A stretch of 64,000 nucleotides of DNA from the NCBI RefSeq assembly GCF_025790165.1, contig NZ_CP094970.1:2170001-2234000 (forward strand), read 5' to 3'. Positions 23,546 to 32,499 of the stretch are shown piece by piece. Under the pieces are notes generated by a model that saw nothing but the letters and a program-made list of their open reading frames with translations, ran no database searches and was not told the DNA's origin. Numbering within the stretch: position 1 is the first letter of the stretch; each line of letters begins with the position of its first letter. Source of the stretch: Solicola gregarius. GTDB lineage: Bacteria; Actinomycetota; Actinomycetes; Propionibacteriales; Nocardioidaceae. The translations under genes and the position numbers were made by a program.

Positions 23546-25099
23546 ATGGCGACCATGCGTGAACTGGTCGCCGAGCTGCGCGAGCGTCTTGCCGTCGTAC
23601 GCCAGGGCGGTTCCGAAGCGGCGCGGGCCAAGCATGAGGGGCGAGGCAAGCTGCTCGTACGCGAGCGGGTCGACCGGTTGCTCGACCCGGGTTCGCCGTT
23701 CCTCGAGGTTGCGCCGCTGGCCGCGGGTGGCATGTACGACGACGCTGTGCCGAGTGCCGGCATCGTCACCGGCATCGGCCGCATCCATGGCCGCGAATGC
23801 GTGATCGTGGCGAACGACGCGACGGTCAAGGGCGGCACGTACTATCCGCTGACGGTGAAGAAGCACCTACGTGCGCAGACGATCGCCGCGGACAACCGGT
23901 TGCCGTGCATCTACCTGGTCGACTCCGGTGGCGCGTTCCTGCCGATGCAGGACGAGGTGTTTCCCGACCGCGAGCACTTCGGGCGGATCTTCTTCAACCA
24001 GGCCAACCTGTCGAAGCGCGGCATCCCCCAGATCGCCGCGGTGATGGGGTCGTGCACTGCCGGTGGCGCGTACGTCCCGGCGATGTCAGACGAGTCCGTG
24101 ATCGTCAAGGAGCAAGGCACGATCTTCCTCGGCGGCCCGCCCCTGGTGAAGGCGGCGACCGGAGAGGTCGTGACGGCCGAGGACCTCGGCGGCGGCGACG
24201 TCCACGCACGTACATCGGGCGTCGTCGACCACCTGGCGAACGACGACGCCGAGGCCTTGGCCATCGTCCGCTCGATCGTCGACACCCTCGAACCGCCGCG
24301 TGCTTCGAGTATCGCGCGGTACGAGTCTGAAGAACCGCTCGCGGATCCGGCCGAGCTGTACGACGTCGTACCCACCGACTCGCGCACCCCCTACGACGTA
24401 CGCGAGATCATCCGGCGCATCGTGGACGAGTCGCGTCTGCACGAGTTCAAACAGCTCTACGGCGAGACGCTGGTATGCGGGTTCGCCCGCATCTGGGGCT
24501 ATCCGGTCGCGATCGTCGCCAACAACGGCATCCTGTTCTCGGAGTCCGCTCTCAAGGGTGCGCACTTCATCGAGCTCGCCAACCAGCGCGGCGTCCCGCT
24601 CGTCTTCCTGCAGAACATCACCGGCTTCATGGTCGGCAGGGAGTACGAGAACGGCGGCATCGCCAAGGACGGCGCGAAGCTCGTCACGGCGGTCGCCAGC
24701 TCGGTCGTGCCGAAGTTCACCGTCGTGGTCGGCGGCTCGTTCGGCGCCGGCAACTACGGCATGTGCGGGCGCGCGTACGACCCGAGGTTCCTGTGGATGT
24801 GGCCGAACGCGCGCATCTCCGTCATGGGCGGCGAGCAGGCCGCCTCGGTGCTCGCGACCGTGCGTCGTGACGGCCTGGAGGCGCGTGGCGAGGAGTGGCC
24901 GGCCACCGACGAGGAGGCGTTCAAGGCACCGATCCGTGACCAGTACGAGCAGCAGGGCTCGCCGTACTACTCGACCGCCCGACTCTGGGACGACGGCATC
25001 ATCGACCCCGTCGACACCCGACGCGTACTCGGCATGGGGCTCGCGGCCGCGGCGCACGCGCCTGTCCCCGAGCCGTCGTACGGTGTCTTCCGGATGTGA
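23546..25099 (+). CDS. acyl-CoA carboxylase beta subunit (3-methylcrotonyl-CoA type)
   Basis: This 517-residue carboxyltransferase subunit transfers the biotin-bound carboxyl to 3-methylcrotonyl-CoA (leucine catabolism). The oxyanion motifs are present: [30 protein letters not shown] (about 125-155), [20 protein letters not shown], and in the second half [27 protein letters not shown] with [18 protein letters not shown] and [17 protein letters not shown]. The pattern [16 protein letters not shown] favours methylcrotonyl over propionyl or geranyl substrates. The next ORF overlaps its stop. The operon later includes HMG-CoA lyase, which supports the leucine assignment. The start sits against a GTTAAC dyad; no ribosome-binding site is seen, and ATG 23555 is an alternative. 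Confidence 0.92.
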   Translation: MATMRELVAELRERLAVVRQGGSEAARAKHEGRGKLLVRERVDRLLDPGSPFLEVAPLAAGGMYDDAVPSAGIVTGIGRIHGRECVIVANDATVKGGTYYPLTVKKHLRAQTIAADNRLPCIYLVDSGGAFLPMQDEVFPDREHFGRIFFNQANLSKRGIPQIAAVMGSCTAGGAYVPAMSDESVIVKEQGTIFLGGPPLVKAATGEVVTAEDLGGGDVHARTSGVVDHLANDDAEALAIVRSIVDTLEPPRASSIARYESEEPLADPAELYDVVPTDSRTPYDVREIIRRIVDESRLHEFKQLYGETLVCGFARIWGYPVAIVANNGILFSESALKGAHFIELANQRGVPLVFLQNITGFMVGREYENGGIAKDGAKLVTAVASSVVPKFTVVVGGSFGAGNYGMCGRAYDPRFLWMWPNARISVMGGEQAASVLATVRRDGLEARGEEWPATDEEAFKAPIRDQYEQQGSPYYSTARLWDDGIIDPVDTRRVLGMGLAAAAHAPVPEPSYGVFRM

Positions 25100-25101
25100 T
25101 C

Positions 25102-27087
25102 ATGAGCCACCACTCGTTCAGCACCGTCCTCATCGCCAACCGCGGTGAGATCGCCGTGCGCATCGTCCGCGCCGCACGCGCCGCAGGGCTGCGCAGCGTG
25201 GCGATCTTCTCCGATGCCGATCGCGATGCCCAGCACGTACGCGAGGCCGACACCGCCGTACGCATCGGCCCGGCCGAGGCGGCGCAGTCGTACCTGTCGA
25301 TCGATGCGGTGATCGACGCCGCTCTGCGCAGCGGTGCGGAGGCCGTGCACCCGGGCTACGGCTTCCTGTCCGAGCGGTCCGCGTTCGCGCGCGCGGTCAC
25401 CGAGGCGGGCCTCGTCTTCATCGGCCCCGATGCCGGTGTCATGGACGCGATGGGCCGTAAGGACCACGCGCGCGAGATCGCCGTGCACGCGGGCGTACCG
25501 GTGGTGCCACGGTTCGACGAAGACGGCGCCGAACCCGATGCGGCCGACTACCCGGTGCTGGTCAAGGCCGCGGCCGGCGGCGGCGGCAAGGGCATGCGCG
25601 TCGTACGCGCGCCCGGCGACCTGCCCGAGGCGGTCGCCGCCGCGAAGCGCGAGGCCGCCTCCGCGTTCGGCGACGACACCCTGCTGATCGAGAAGTACGT
25701 CGAGCGCGGCCGCCACATCGAGGTGCAGGTCATCGCCGACCGGCACGGCAACGTGCTCCACCTGTACGAGCGCGACTGCTCGACACAGCGGCGCCACCAG
25801 AAGGTGCTGGAGGAGGCGCCGGCACCGACGATTCCGGCGGCCGTACGCGAGACGGTGACCGCATCGGCGGTGGCACTGTGTCGTGCGGTCGGCTACGTCG
25901 GCGCGGGCACCGTCGAGTTCCTGGTCTGGGGCGAGAACGCCGCGTTCTTGGAGATGAACACCCGGCTGCAGGTGGAGCACCCGGTCACCGAATTGGTAAC
26001 AGGGCTCGACCTGGTCGCGTTGCAGTTCTCCGTGGCCGCGGGCGAGGTGTTGCCGATGAGCCAGGCCGATGTCGCGTGCACCGGCCACGCGATCGAGGCC
26101 CGTGTATACGCAGAAGACCCATATCACGACTTCCTGCCGCAGGCCGGCATCGCCGAGCTCGTACGCTGGCCGTCGCCGGACCGCGCTCGAGTCGACGAGG
26201 CACTGCGCTCGGGTCAGGAGGTCGGCACGGCGTACGACCCGATGCTGGCGAAGATCATCGTGCACGGTCCGACCCGGGAGGCGGCCCGTCGCAACCTGGT
26301 CGCGGCGCTCGACGAGACGGCGGTGTTGGGACTGACGACCAACGTGGGGTTTCTCCGCCGGCTCGCCGCCAGCGACGCGTTCCGCGACGCCGAGATCCAC
26401 ACCGCATGGCTGGATGCCGACCCGGGCGGGCTGACCACCCGCGAGGCGATGCCCGCGAGTGTCCTTCCGATCGCCGCCTGGGCGGTCGCCCGGGTGAGCG
26501 TTCCGCGCGAAGGGGGCCACCCTTTCGGTACGGCCGACGGTTGGCGCCTCGCGGGTGCGCCCGCGCCGGTGCCGGTCGAGCTCGCGTACGACGGCGAGAC
26601 CGTGACCACGTACGTCGACCCGATCAGCGGGGTCGTGACGACGGCCGACGGGCGCTCGACCCGAATCGGTCTCGTAGAGCGCGCGCTTTCGCCATCCGGG
26701 CAGGTGGAGCGCGTACGCCTCGACGTGGACGGCGTCACGCTCGATACCACGATGCTGGTGCATGCGCATTCGATCACCGTGACGCTCCGCGGGCACCCGT
26801 GGACGTTCCAGCGGCCAGATGCATTCGGTCCCGGTGCCGCCGACGACGCCGGCGACGCGGACGTACCAGCGCCGATGCCCGGCACTGTGCTCTCGGTCGG
26901 CGTCGAGGTCGGCTCAAATGTCAAGCAGGGCGACGTCCTGGGCGTCCTCGAGGCGATGAAGATGGAGCTTGCGCTCAAGGCGCCGTACGACGGAGTGGTG
27001 TCGCTCGTGCATGCCGAGGCGGGCAGCCAGGTGACGTTGGGCGAGGTGTTGTTCCGGGTCGACGCGGCTACGGTGGAGGCATGGTGA
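25102..27087 (+). CDS. acyl-CoA carboxylase alpha subunit (biotin carboxylase plus BCCP)
   Basis: This 661-residue subunit is the ATP-dependent biotin carboxylase with its own biotin carrier domain. The N-terminal part (LIANRGEIAVRIVRAARAAG, then HPGYGFLSE and FIGPDAGVM) and the ATP-grasp region (VKAAAGGGGKGMRVV near 160; EKYVERGRHIEVQVIADRHGN; EMNTRLQVEHPVTE) are all intact. The C-terminal carrier domain carries EAMKM with the biotinyl Lys near 620. The pairing with the preceding beta subunit gives methylcrotonyl-CoA carboxylase. ATG 25102 is preferred; GTG 25096 overlaps the beta stop. The next gene begins inside its last codons. Confidence 0.93.
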   Translation: MSHHSFSTVLIANRGEIAVRIVRAARAAGLRSVAIFSDADRDAQHVREADTAVRIGPAEAAQSYLSIDAVIDAALRSGAEAVHPGYGFLSERSAFARAVTEAGLVFIGPDAGVMDAMGRKDHAREIAVHAGVPVVPRFDEDGAEPDAADYPVLVKAAAGGGGKGMRVVRAPGDLPEAVAAAKREAASAFGDDTLLIEKYVERGRHIEVQVIADRHGNVLHLYERDCSTQRRHQKVLEEAPAPTIPAAVRETVTASAVALCRAVGYVGAGTVEFLVWGENAAFLEMNTRLQVEHPVTELVTGLDLVALQFSVAAGEVLPMSQADVACTGHAIEARVYAEDPYHDFLPQAGIAELVRWPSPDRARVDEALRSGQEVGTAYDPMLAKIIVHGPTREAARRNLVAALDETAVLGLTTNVGFLRRLAASDAFRDAEIHTAWLDADPGGLTTREAMPASVLPIAAWAVARVSVPREGGHPFGTADGWRLAGAPAPVPVELAYDGETVTTYVDPISGVVTTADGRSTRIGLVERALSPSGQVERVRLDVDGVTLDTTMLVHAHSITVTLRGHPWTFQRPDAFGPGAADDAGDADVPAPMPGTVLSVGVEVGSNVKQGDVLGVLEAMKMELALKAPYDGVVSLVHAEAGSQVTLGEVLFRVDAATVEAW

Positions 27088-27545
27088 GCGCGTCCGAGGA
27101 CCAGAACCGCCGGATGCTGCGTGCTCGCGATGCGATGGACCGGTCGTACGCCGAGCCGCTCGACGTACCCTCCCTCGCCCGTATTGCGTACGTGTCCGAG
27201 GCGCACTTCATCCGCACTTTCAAGGAGACGTTCGGCGAGACTCCGCACCGCTACCTGCAGCGGCGCCGGATCGAGCGGGCGATGTGGGACCTTCGCGCGA
27301 GCGGCAAGCCGATCACCGATATCGCACTGGCGGTCGGCTTCACCAGCCTGGGTACGTTCAGCCGTACGTTCCGAGAAGTTGTGGGCGTCTCGCCGAGCGA
27401 GTACCGCACGCGGACGGCCGGAGACGTCGGCCCCGCTCCGACGTGTTTCCGGATGGCGTGGCAGCGGCCGCGCGAGCGCCACGGCGAAGCGAGCAGTTTC
27501 GGAGAAGCGGACCCGGTCGCGCCCGATCTAGTGTCGAGGTCATGA
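27081..27545 (+). CDS. short AraC-family regulator
   Basis: This 154-residue protein is little more than an AraC DNA-binding domain: two helix-turn-helix units at about 28-50 (LDVPSLARIAYVSEAHFIRTFKE) and 75-100 (ITDIALAVGFTSLGTFSRTFREVVGVSPSEYR). There is no N-terminal ligand-binding cupin domain, as in stand-alone MarA/SoxS-like regulators. It overlaps the carboxylase alpha gene at the 5' end and the VOC gene by four bases (ATGA) at the 3' end, so it is translated as part of the operon. The AraC-VOC pair is common in actinobacteria, and being inside a catabolic operon is unusual. Its targets are unknown. Confidence 0.88.
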   Translation: MVSASEDQNRRMLRARDAMDRSYAEPLDVPSLARIAYVSEAHFIRTFKETFGETPHRYLQRRRIERAMWDLRASGKPITDIALAVGFTSLGTFSRTFREVVGVSPSEYRTRTAGDVGPAPTCFRMAWQRPRERHGEASSFGEADPVAPDLVSRS

Positions 27546-28021
27546 CGAACTTCAACGCAATCTCGCACTCTGCCATCTACGTCACCGACCAGGACGCAGC
27601 TCTCGAGTTCTATGTCGGCAAGCTCGGCATGGAGGTCAGCGCCGACGTCGACCTCGGTGTCATGCGCTGGCTCACGATCTGTGTCCCGGGCGACGACCGC
27701 CATGTGCTGTTGGAGACGCCTGGCGGCCCCGGTCCCTCCGCCGAGGCGGCCGACCAGCTGCGCGACCTGCTCAGCAAAGGCGCGCTCGGGATGGCGTTCA
27801 TCCTCACTACCGACGACTGTCGGCGCACCATCGCCGAACTCGAGTCCAAGGGCGTCGAGGTCACCCAGCAGCCGACGGAGCAGCCGTACGGCATCGACGC
27901 CGGCATCCGTGACCCGTTCGGCAACTACCTGCGGATCACCCAGCCTGCAGCGGTGATGGGTGAGTTCACTCCCGAGGTACTGGAGAAGTACAAGGCCGAC
28001 ACCATGGGCATGTCCGACTGA
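27542..28021 (+). CDS. VOC-family (glyoxalase-like) protein
   Basis: This 159-residue vicinal-oxygen-chelate protein begins AISHSAIYVTDQDAALEFYVGKLGMEV (conserved His and the dimer-forming motif). It continues through MRWLTICVPGD and ends DAGIRDPFGNYLRITQP with the second metal-binding segment. It could be a dioxygenase, glyoxalase or antibiotic-binding protein; nothing in the sequence decides. It overlaps the AraC gene by four bases, which links the two. Pairing of small VOC proteins with AraC suggests that it binds or destroys the AraC effector, but this is speculation. Confidence 0.85.
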   Translation: MTNFNAISHSAIYVTDQDAALEFYVGKLGMEVSADVDLGVMRWLTICVPGDDRHVLLETPGGPGPSAEAADQLRDLLSKGALGMAFILTTDDCRRTIAELESKGVEVTQQPTEQPYGIDAGIRDPFGNYLRITQPAAVMGEFTPEVLEKYKADTMGMSD

Positions 28022-28034
28022 ACCTGGAGCAGCG

Positions 28035-28979
28035 ATGACCCGACCTCTGCCGATGGTGGTGCCGCCCACCGGACTACCCGCTCGGGTGACGATCTACGAG
28101 GTCGGGCCGCGCGACGGCCTGCAGAACGAGTCGGCGATCGTGCCGGTCGAGGTGAAGGCCGAGTTCGTACGCAGACTCGTCGACGCCGGGCTGCCGATCG
28201 TCGAGGCCACCAGCTTCGTACATCCGAAGTGGGTGCCGCAGCTGGCCGATGCGGCCGACCTCGCTGCCCGGCTCGATCTCGAGGGCGCGGTGCCGCTGCC
28301 GGTGCTCGTACCCAACGAGCGTGGTCTCGATCGGGCGCTGGAGGCGGGCTCGAAGCACATCGCGATCTTCGGCAGCGCGACGCAGACGTTCGCGGAGCGC
28401 AACCTGAACTCCGACCTCGAGACGCAGTTCGCGATGTTCGAGCCGGTCGTGTCCCGTGCCCTCGCCGAAGGGCTCGACGTACGCGCGTATGTCTCGATGT
28501 GCTTCGGCGACCCGTGGGAGGGCGCGGTGCCGATCGACCAGGTCGTCCGCGTCGGCAAGCGGCTGCTCGACCTGGGCGCGTCGCAGCTCTCGATCGGCGA
28601 CACGATCGGCGTCGCAACCGCCGGCCATGTCGGCGCGCTGATCGACGCGTTCGGTTCCGCGGGAGTCGACGTCGACCGGCTCGCGATGCACTTCCACGAC
28701 ACGTACGGCCAGGCCCTCGCCAACGCGTACGCCGCGCTGGGCAAGGGGATCACCACGTTCGACGCGTCGGCGGGCGGACTCGGCGGCTGCCCGTACGCCA
28801 AGAGCGCTACCGGCAATCTCGCCACCGAAGACCTGGTGTGGATGCTCGACGGTCTCGGCATCGAGCACGGCGTCGACCTCGACGCGATGGTCGAGGCGAG
28901 TGCCTGGATGGCGAAGCACCTGGGCCGACCGAGTCCGTCGGCCGTCGTACGCGCGCTCGCGGATCGGGCGACAGACTGA
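28035..28979 (+). CDS. hydroxymethylglutaryl-CoA lyase
   Basis: This 314-residue HMG-CoA lyase cleaves HMG-CoA to acetyl-CoA and acetoacetate, the last step of leucine catabolism. It has the TIM-barrel DRE motif VGPRDGLQNE (about 23-32), the substrate stretch EATSFVHPKWVPQLADA, the metal-binding MHFHDTYGQALANAYAAL (about 217-234) and the loop AGLGGCPYAKSATGNLATEDLVWML, whose Cys is catalytic. It follows the AraC-VOC pair by 14 bases with a reasonable start at ATG 28035. With the two carboxylase subunits it forms a leucine-catabolism operon that lacks isovaleryl-CoA dehydrogenase and methylglutaconyl-CoA hydratase here. Confidence 0.93.
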   Translation: MTRPLPMVVPPTGLPARVTIYEVGPRDGLQNESAIVPVEVKAEFVRRLVDAGLPIVEATSFVHPKWVPQLADAADLAARLDLEGAVPLPVLVPNERGLDRALEAGSKHIAIFGSATQTFAERNLNSDLETQFAMFEPVVSRALAEGLDVRAYVSMCFGDPWEGAVPIDQVVRVGKRLLDLGASQLSIGDTIGVATAGHVGALIDAFGSAGVDVDRLAMHFHDTYGQALANAYAALGKGITTFDASAGGLGGCPYAKSATGNLATEDLVWMLDGLGIEHGVDLDAMVEASAWMAKHLGRPSPSAVVRALADRATD

Positions 28980-29026
28980 CCGGCGTGACGTGAGGGCCGC
29001 GAACACCGAGCGGTAACCTTGCCGCC

Positions 29027-30184
29027 ATGGCGAAGGTATTCCTGCATGTCGGGGCACCGAAGACCGGCACGTCGATGGTGCAGGAGCTTCTGTACAACAA
29101 CCGCAAGGCGCTGGCCGATCGCGGCATCCTGTACCCCGGTCGCCGCCGCGATGCGCACTTCATGGCGGCTCTGGACCTGCTGGAGCGTACGTGGGGCGGG
29201 CTCGAGGTCGACGCGCCCGGGTCGTGGGACTACCTCGTCGGTAAGGCGCAGAAGTGGAACGGCACCGTGATCATCTCGCACGAGGTGTTCGCGGGCGCGA
29301 CCGAGGAGCAGGCCAAGCGTGCGGTCAACTCGCTCGCCGGGTCCGACGTGCACATCGTCTACTCCGCCCGCGACCTGAGCCGACAGGTACCGGCGGAGTG
29401 GCAGGAGCAGGTCAAGCACCGCAAGAAGCACAAGTACGACGCGTTCCTCAAGGATCTTCGTCGCGACGAGCCGCAGAGCTACAGCAGCCGGTGGTTCTGG
29501 GCGGTGCAGAACTGGCCGGACGTACTTCGCCGGTGGGGTTCGGAGGTTCCGGACGAGAACGTCCACCTGGTCACCGTGCCGCCTCCGGGTGCGCCGCGGG
29601 CGCTGCTGCTCGATCGGCTGATGACGCTGTGGGGCATCGAGTCCGAGTGGCTGACCGAGGAGTCCGATCGCGCGAATGTGAGCCTCGGCGCGGTCGAGAC
29701 GACGGTGATCCGCAAGCTGAACAAGCGAAACCCGCCGACCACGTACGAAGGGCCGTACTACCGCGAGTGGGTACGCGAGCTCCTCGCACACCGCACGCTC
29801 GCCGGCCGCGACGGTGCGCACCGGCTGATCCTGCCACCTCGACACCGCGACTGGGCGCGCGACCTGACGTCGGAATGGATCGACGAGCTGCGCGGGCACG
29901 CGTACGACGTGCGGGGTGACCTCGACGAGCTGCGCGTGGTGGAGGACCAAGGCGAGTTCGTCGATCCCGACCAGGTGGGCCCGGGCGAGCAGCTCAGGGT
30001 CGCGCTCGACGTCATCGACACCCTCCTCGCCGAGCTCGTGCACGAACGCGAGCGCGGCGCAGGCGCAGCCCGCGAGGCCGAGCAGCGTGGTGAGGCGCGC
30101 GTCCAGGAGGTCGTGGCCGCCCATGCGCGCCGCCGGCGCATACGCCGCTTCGCCGGGCGGGTACGACGCAAACTGCGCTTCTGA
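29027..30184 (+). CDS. sulfotransferase-like P-loop protein
   Basis: This 385-residue protein begins KVFLHVGAPKTGTSMVQELLYNN, a phosphate-binding loop (GAPKTGTS, residues 8-15) like the PAPS-binding 5'-PSB motif of sulfotransferases, then IVYSARDLSRQVPAEWQEQ (about 109-127), which has the 3'-phosphate-binding Arg/Ser of the family. The C-terminal third is charged and ends in RRRRIRRFAGRVRRKLRF, suggesting membrane or nucleic-acid contact. Substrate and pathway are unknown; many actinobacteria carry such proteins singly. It is transcribed alone and converges on the GNAT gene. Confidence 0.75.
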   Translation: MAKVFLHVGAPKTGTSMVQELLYNNRKALADRGILYPGRRRDAHFMAALDLLERTWGGLEVDAPGSWDYLVGKAQKWNGTVIISHEVFAGATEEQAKRAVNSLAGSDVHIVYSARDLSRQVPAEWQEQVKHRKKHKYDAFLKDLRRDEPQSYSSRWFWAVQNWPDVLRRWGSEVPDENVHLVTVPPPGAPRALLLDRLMTLWGIESEWLTEESDRANVSLGAVETTVIRKLNKRNPPTTYEGPYYREWVRELLAHRTLAGRDGAHRLILPPRHRDWARDLTSEWIDELRGHAYDVRGDLDELRVVEDQGEFVDPDQVGPGEQLRVALDVIDTLLAELVHERERGAGAAREAEQRGEARVQEVVAAHARRRRIRRFAGRVRRKLRF

Positions 30185-30190
30185 GCACCG

Positions 30191-30661
30191 TCAGGCGGAG
30201 TCGGTGATCGGCTTGACCCACCGCCGCCAGTCGTCTTGCTCCGTGTAGCCCGCGGCGCCCCAGACTCGCTGTCCCAGCTGGTTCTGCTCGAGCACCATCG
30301 CGTCGATCCGGGTGCCGCCGAGATCACGAAGGCGCTGCTCCGCGTGCTCGAGCAGCAACCGTCCGACTCCCTGCCGACGGGCGTCCGGGTGTACGGCGAG
30401 CCGGTAGAGGTGACACCTCCAGCCGTCGAATCCGACAATGATGGTGCCGATGACCCGATCTGTCTCGTCGACCGCCAGCAACAGTGCATCGGGATCGCGT
30501 GCGAGCAGTCGGCCGACGGCGTCGCGCGTGTCGGACGGCCGACCGGCGTTCTCCGCTGCGATCGACCACAGCGCGAGGACGCCACCCACATCTTCTGCGG
30601 TGGCGGGGCGAAGGCGAACAGCAGCCGCCGCCGAACCATCACGATCGGCCGTGTAGACCAC
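30191..30661 (-). CDS. GNAT-family N-acetyltransferase
   Basis: This 156-residue acetyl-CoA-dependent acetyltransferase starts at GTG 30661. The first strand is VRLRPATAEDVGGVLALW. The acetyl-CoA loop follows the pattern RRQGVGRLLLEHAEQRLRDLG (about 89-109), and the end AAGYTEQDDWRRWVKPI is characteristic. Substrates are not readable. It lies two bases after the EcsC stop, so the two genes are surely co-transcribed. Confidence 0.9.
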   Translation of the reverse strand: MVYTADRDGSAAAAVRLRPATAEDVGGVLALWSIAAENAGRPSDTRDAVGRLLARDPDALLLAVDETDRVIGTIIVGFDGWRCHLYRLAVHPDARRQGVGRLLLEHAEQRLRDLGGTRIDAMVLEQNQLGQRVWGAAGYTEQDDWRRWVKPITDSA

Positions 30662-30663
30662 GT

Positions 30664-31341
30664 TCAGACCCTTCTCTCGTGCAGCTGCTCGCGCGCGTAC
30701 GTGCCGATCTGGTACGTCGAGTAGGCGTCGGTCGCGGCGCCGACACCCCCACCCAGCACGGGGATTCGGCGACTGACGACGAGCGCGGCCCGCCTACCGG
30801 TGACCTTGGCGAGCAGCTCCGTCGTGACGTGCCGGGCGACCGTCGTGTCGAGCTCCGGATCGTGAACGGGTGACGTCGCGATCGCCATCGGGGTGCCGGG
30901 CAGCTTCTTCTTCTTGATCAGCTCGTTCACGCCGTCCTCGCCGAGTAGGCAGGCCAGGATCGCGTTGCGTACGCGAGCATCGTCGAGGTCGTACCCCCGC
31001 AGGTGGGCGATCGCTGCGACGAGATGCGACTGCAGGAGGGCGAGACCGGTGACGTTCGCCGGGATGGACACCGCAAGCGTGATGCCGCCCCCGATGTTGG
31101 TCGCAAAGCCCTGCATGCCCGCGTACCGGACGTGCTGGGCGACGGCCGCGTCGATCGCGTCCTCGACATCGCCCTTGGCATCGACGAGTCGCGCATCGGC
31201 CGAAGCGCCGGCGGCCTTGATCGGGCCGTATCCGTCGATCGCTCGTTCGAGGATCTCGCGTACGTACCCGGAGGTGACCTTCGGCGCGATCTTCTTGCCG
31301 ATCGGTGTGATGCCCTTCGCGGCCATCCGTCCAACGCCCAT
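30664..31341 (-). CDS. EcsC-family protein
   Basis: This 225-residue protein belongs to the EcsC family, named after a B. subtilis gene in the ecs ABC-transporter operon. Its middle part is largely alanine- and glycine-rich helix (NIGGGITLAVSIPANVTGLALLQSHLVAAIAHLRGYDL, then RNAILACLLG), a pattern seen throughout the family. Two or three hydrophobic helices may associate with membranes. The function is unknown. It shares a transcript with the downstream GNAT gene. Confidence 0.87.
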   Translation of the reverse strand: MGVGRMAAKGITPIGKKIAPKVTSGYVREILERAIDGYGPIKAAGASADARLVDAKGDVEDAIDAAVAQHVRYAGMQGFATNIGGGITLAVSIPANVTGLALLQSHLVAAIAHLRGYDLDDARVRNAILACLLGEDGVNELIKKKKLPGTPMAIATSPVHDPELDTTVARHVTTELLAKVTGRRAALVVSRRIPVLGGGVGAATDAYSTYQIGTYAREQLHERRV

Positions 31342-31446
31342 GTATGCCTTCCAAATGCGGGATGCGACACCGGAAGCGTACCGATCGCGCGCAGACTCGG
31401 CCTACGTCCCGGGCTCGTGGACCTTCGAAGGTTACGCTGGCGCGCG

Positions 31447-32127
31447 ATGCCGCCCGTCTTCGATCTGCCCCCGTCGCGCTGGACGTTCGACTCCGCAACG
31501 TGGCCCGCGGAGGACTGCGTCGCGGCGGGTGCGGACCTCGAGCCGCAGACGATCCTCAATGCGTACTCGCGCGGCGCGTTTCCGATGCCGGTCGAGGAGA
31601 TCGAGCCGATGTTGTGGTGGTCACCAGTGACGCGGGGAGTTTTGCGGGTCTCTGACGCTCATGTCAGCAGATCGCTGCGCCGCTCGCTCAATCGGTTCGA
31701 GATCACCGTCGACCGATCATTCGGCGAGGTGATCGATGCATGTGGTGATCCGCAGCGTCCCGGAGCCTGGATCTCCGAGTCGATTCGCGACGCGTACGTA
31801 CGCCTGCACGATCTCGGATGGGCTCATTCGATCGAGGCCCGCACCCACGACGGAGTGCTCGCCGGAGGCGTCTACGGCATCGCGATCGGCGGTCTCTTCG
31901 CCGGAGAGTCGATGTTCCACCACGTACGCGACGCGTCGAAGGTCGCTTTGATGGGCCTGGTTTCCCTGCTCGACGACGAGCATGCGGGCGAGCGGTTGAT
32001 CGACGTGCAGTGGCAGACGCCGCACCTTTCGTCACTCGGAGTAACCGAAATGCCCCGAAATGCGTACTTAGAGGCCTTGCCAACGGTCTGTTCGGTGCCC
32101 TTACCGCGAGCCTTCGCAACGTCGTGA
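31447..32127 (+). CDS. aat: leucyl/phenylalanyl-tRNA--protein transferase
   Basis: This 226-residue enzyme adds Leu or Phe from aminoacyl-tRNA to proteins with N-terminal Arg or Lys, marking them for ClpAP/ClpS-type N-degron proteolysis. Family motifs are present: NAYSRGAFPMP (about 39-49), MLWWSPVTRGVL, AWISESIRDAYVRLHDLGWAHSIEA (about 100-124), GGVYGIAIGGLFAGESMFHHVRDASKVAL and LIDVQWQTPHLSSLGV at the end. The start is ATG 31447. It is followed by the HU gene on the same strand. Confidence 0.93.
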   Translation: MPPVFDLPPSRWTFDSATWPAEDCVAAGADLEPQTILNAYSRGAFPMPVEEIEPMLWWSPVTRGVLRVSDAHVSRSLRRSLNRFEITVDRSFGEVIDACGDPQRPGAWISESIRDAYVRLHDLGWAHSIEARTHDGVLAGGVYGIAIGGLFAGESMFHHVRDASKVALMGLVSLLDDEHAGERLIDVQWQTPHLSSLGVTEMPRNAYLEALPTVCSVPLPRAFATS

Positions 32128-32184
32128 GGGTACGACGCCTATGATCGTTCGTGTTTTGCACTCGAATCTGTCGAAGGAACCCAC

Positions 32185-32463
32185 ATGAACCGCTCTGAAC
32201 TCGTCAACGCGCTGTCGGAGCGCACCGGCCGCACCAAGGCCGACGCCGACGCATTCGTGACCGCACTCGGCGATGAGCTGATCGCCGCCGTCGGCAAGGG
32301 CGACAAGGTACAGATCCCGGGCCTGCTGACCGTTGAGCGCGTCGAGCGCGCCGCGCGGTCCGGCCGCAACCCGGCGACCGGTGAGCCGCTCGAGATCCCT
32401 GCCGGATTCGGCGTCAAGGTCAGCGCCGGGTCGAAGCTGAAGTCGGCCGCAAGCGGGAAGTAA
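32185..32463 (+). CDS. HU-family DNA-binding protein
   Basis: This 92-residue nucleoid protein of the HU/IHF family begins NRSELVNALSERTGRTKADADAFVTALGDEL and contains the DNA-contact arms around RSGRNPATGEPLEIP (about 59-73). The last residues (KLKSAASGK) are basic but short; the long lysine-rich tail of many actinobacterial HupB proteins is absent. A clear AAGGAA lies six bases before the ATG. HU packages DNA and assists repair and transcription. A small stem-loop follows its stop. Confidence 0.93.
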   Translation: MNRSELVNALSERTGRTKADADAFVTALGDELIAAVGKGDKVQIPGLLTVERVERAARSGRNPATGEPLEIPAGFGVKVSAGSKLKSAASGK

Positions 32464-32473
32464 CCCGACTCCG

Positions 32474-32488
32474 GCCGCAGTCTGCGGC
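32474..32488 (+). terminator. short hairpin after HU
   Basis: GCCGCA, loop GTC, TGCGGC lies ten bases after the HU stop and 12 bases before the DNA glycosylase start. It has no T-run. It may weaken read-through into the next gene. Confidence 0.4.
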
Positions 32489-32499
32489 ACACTGGGGTA

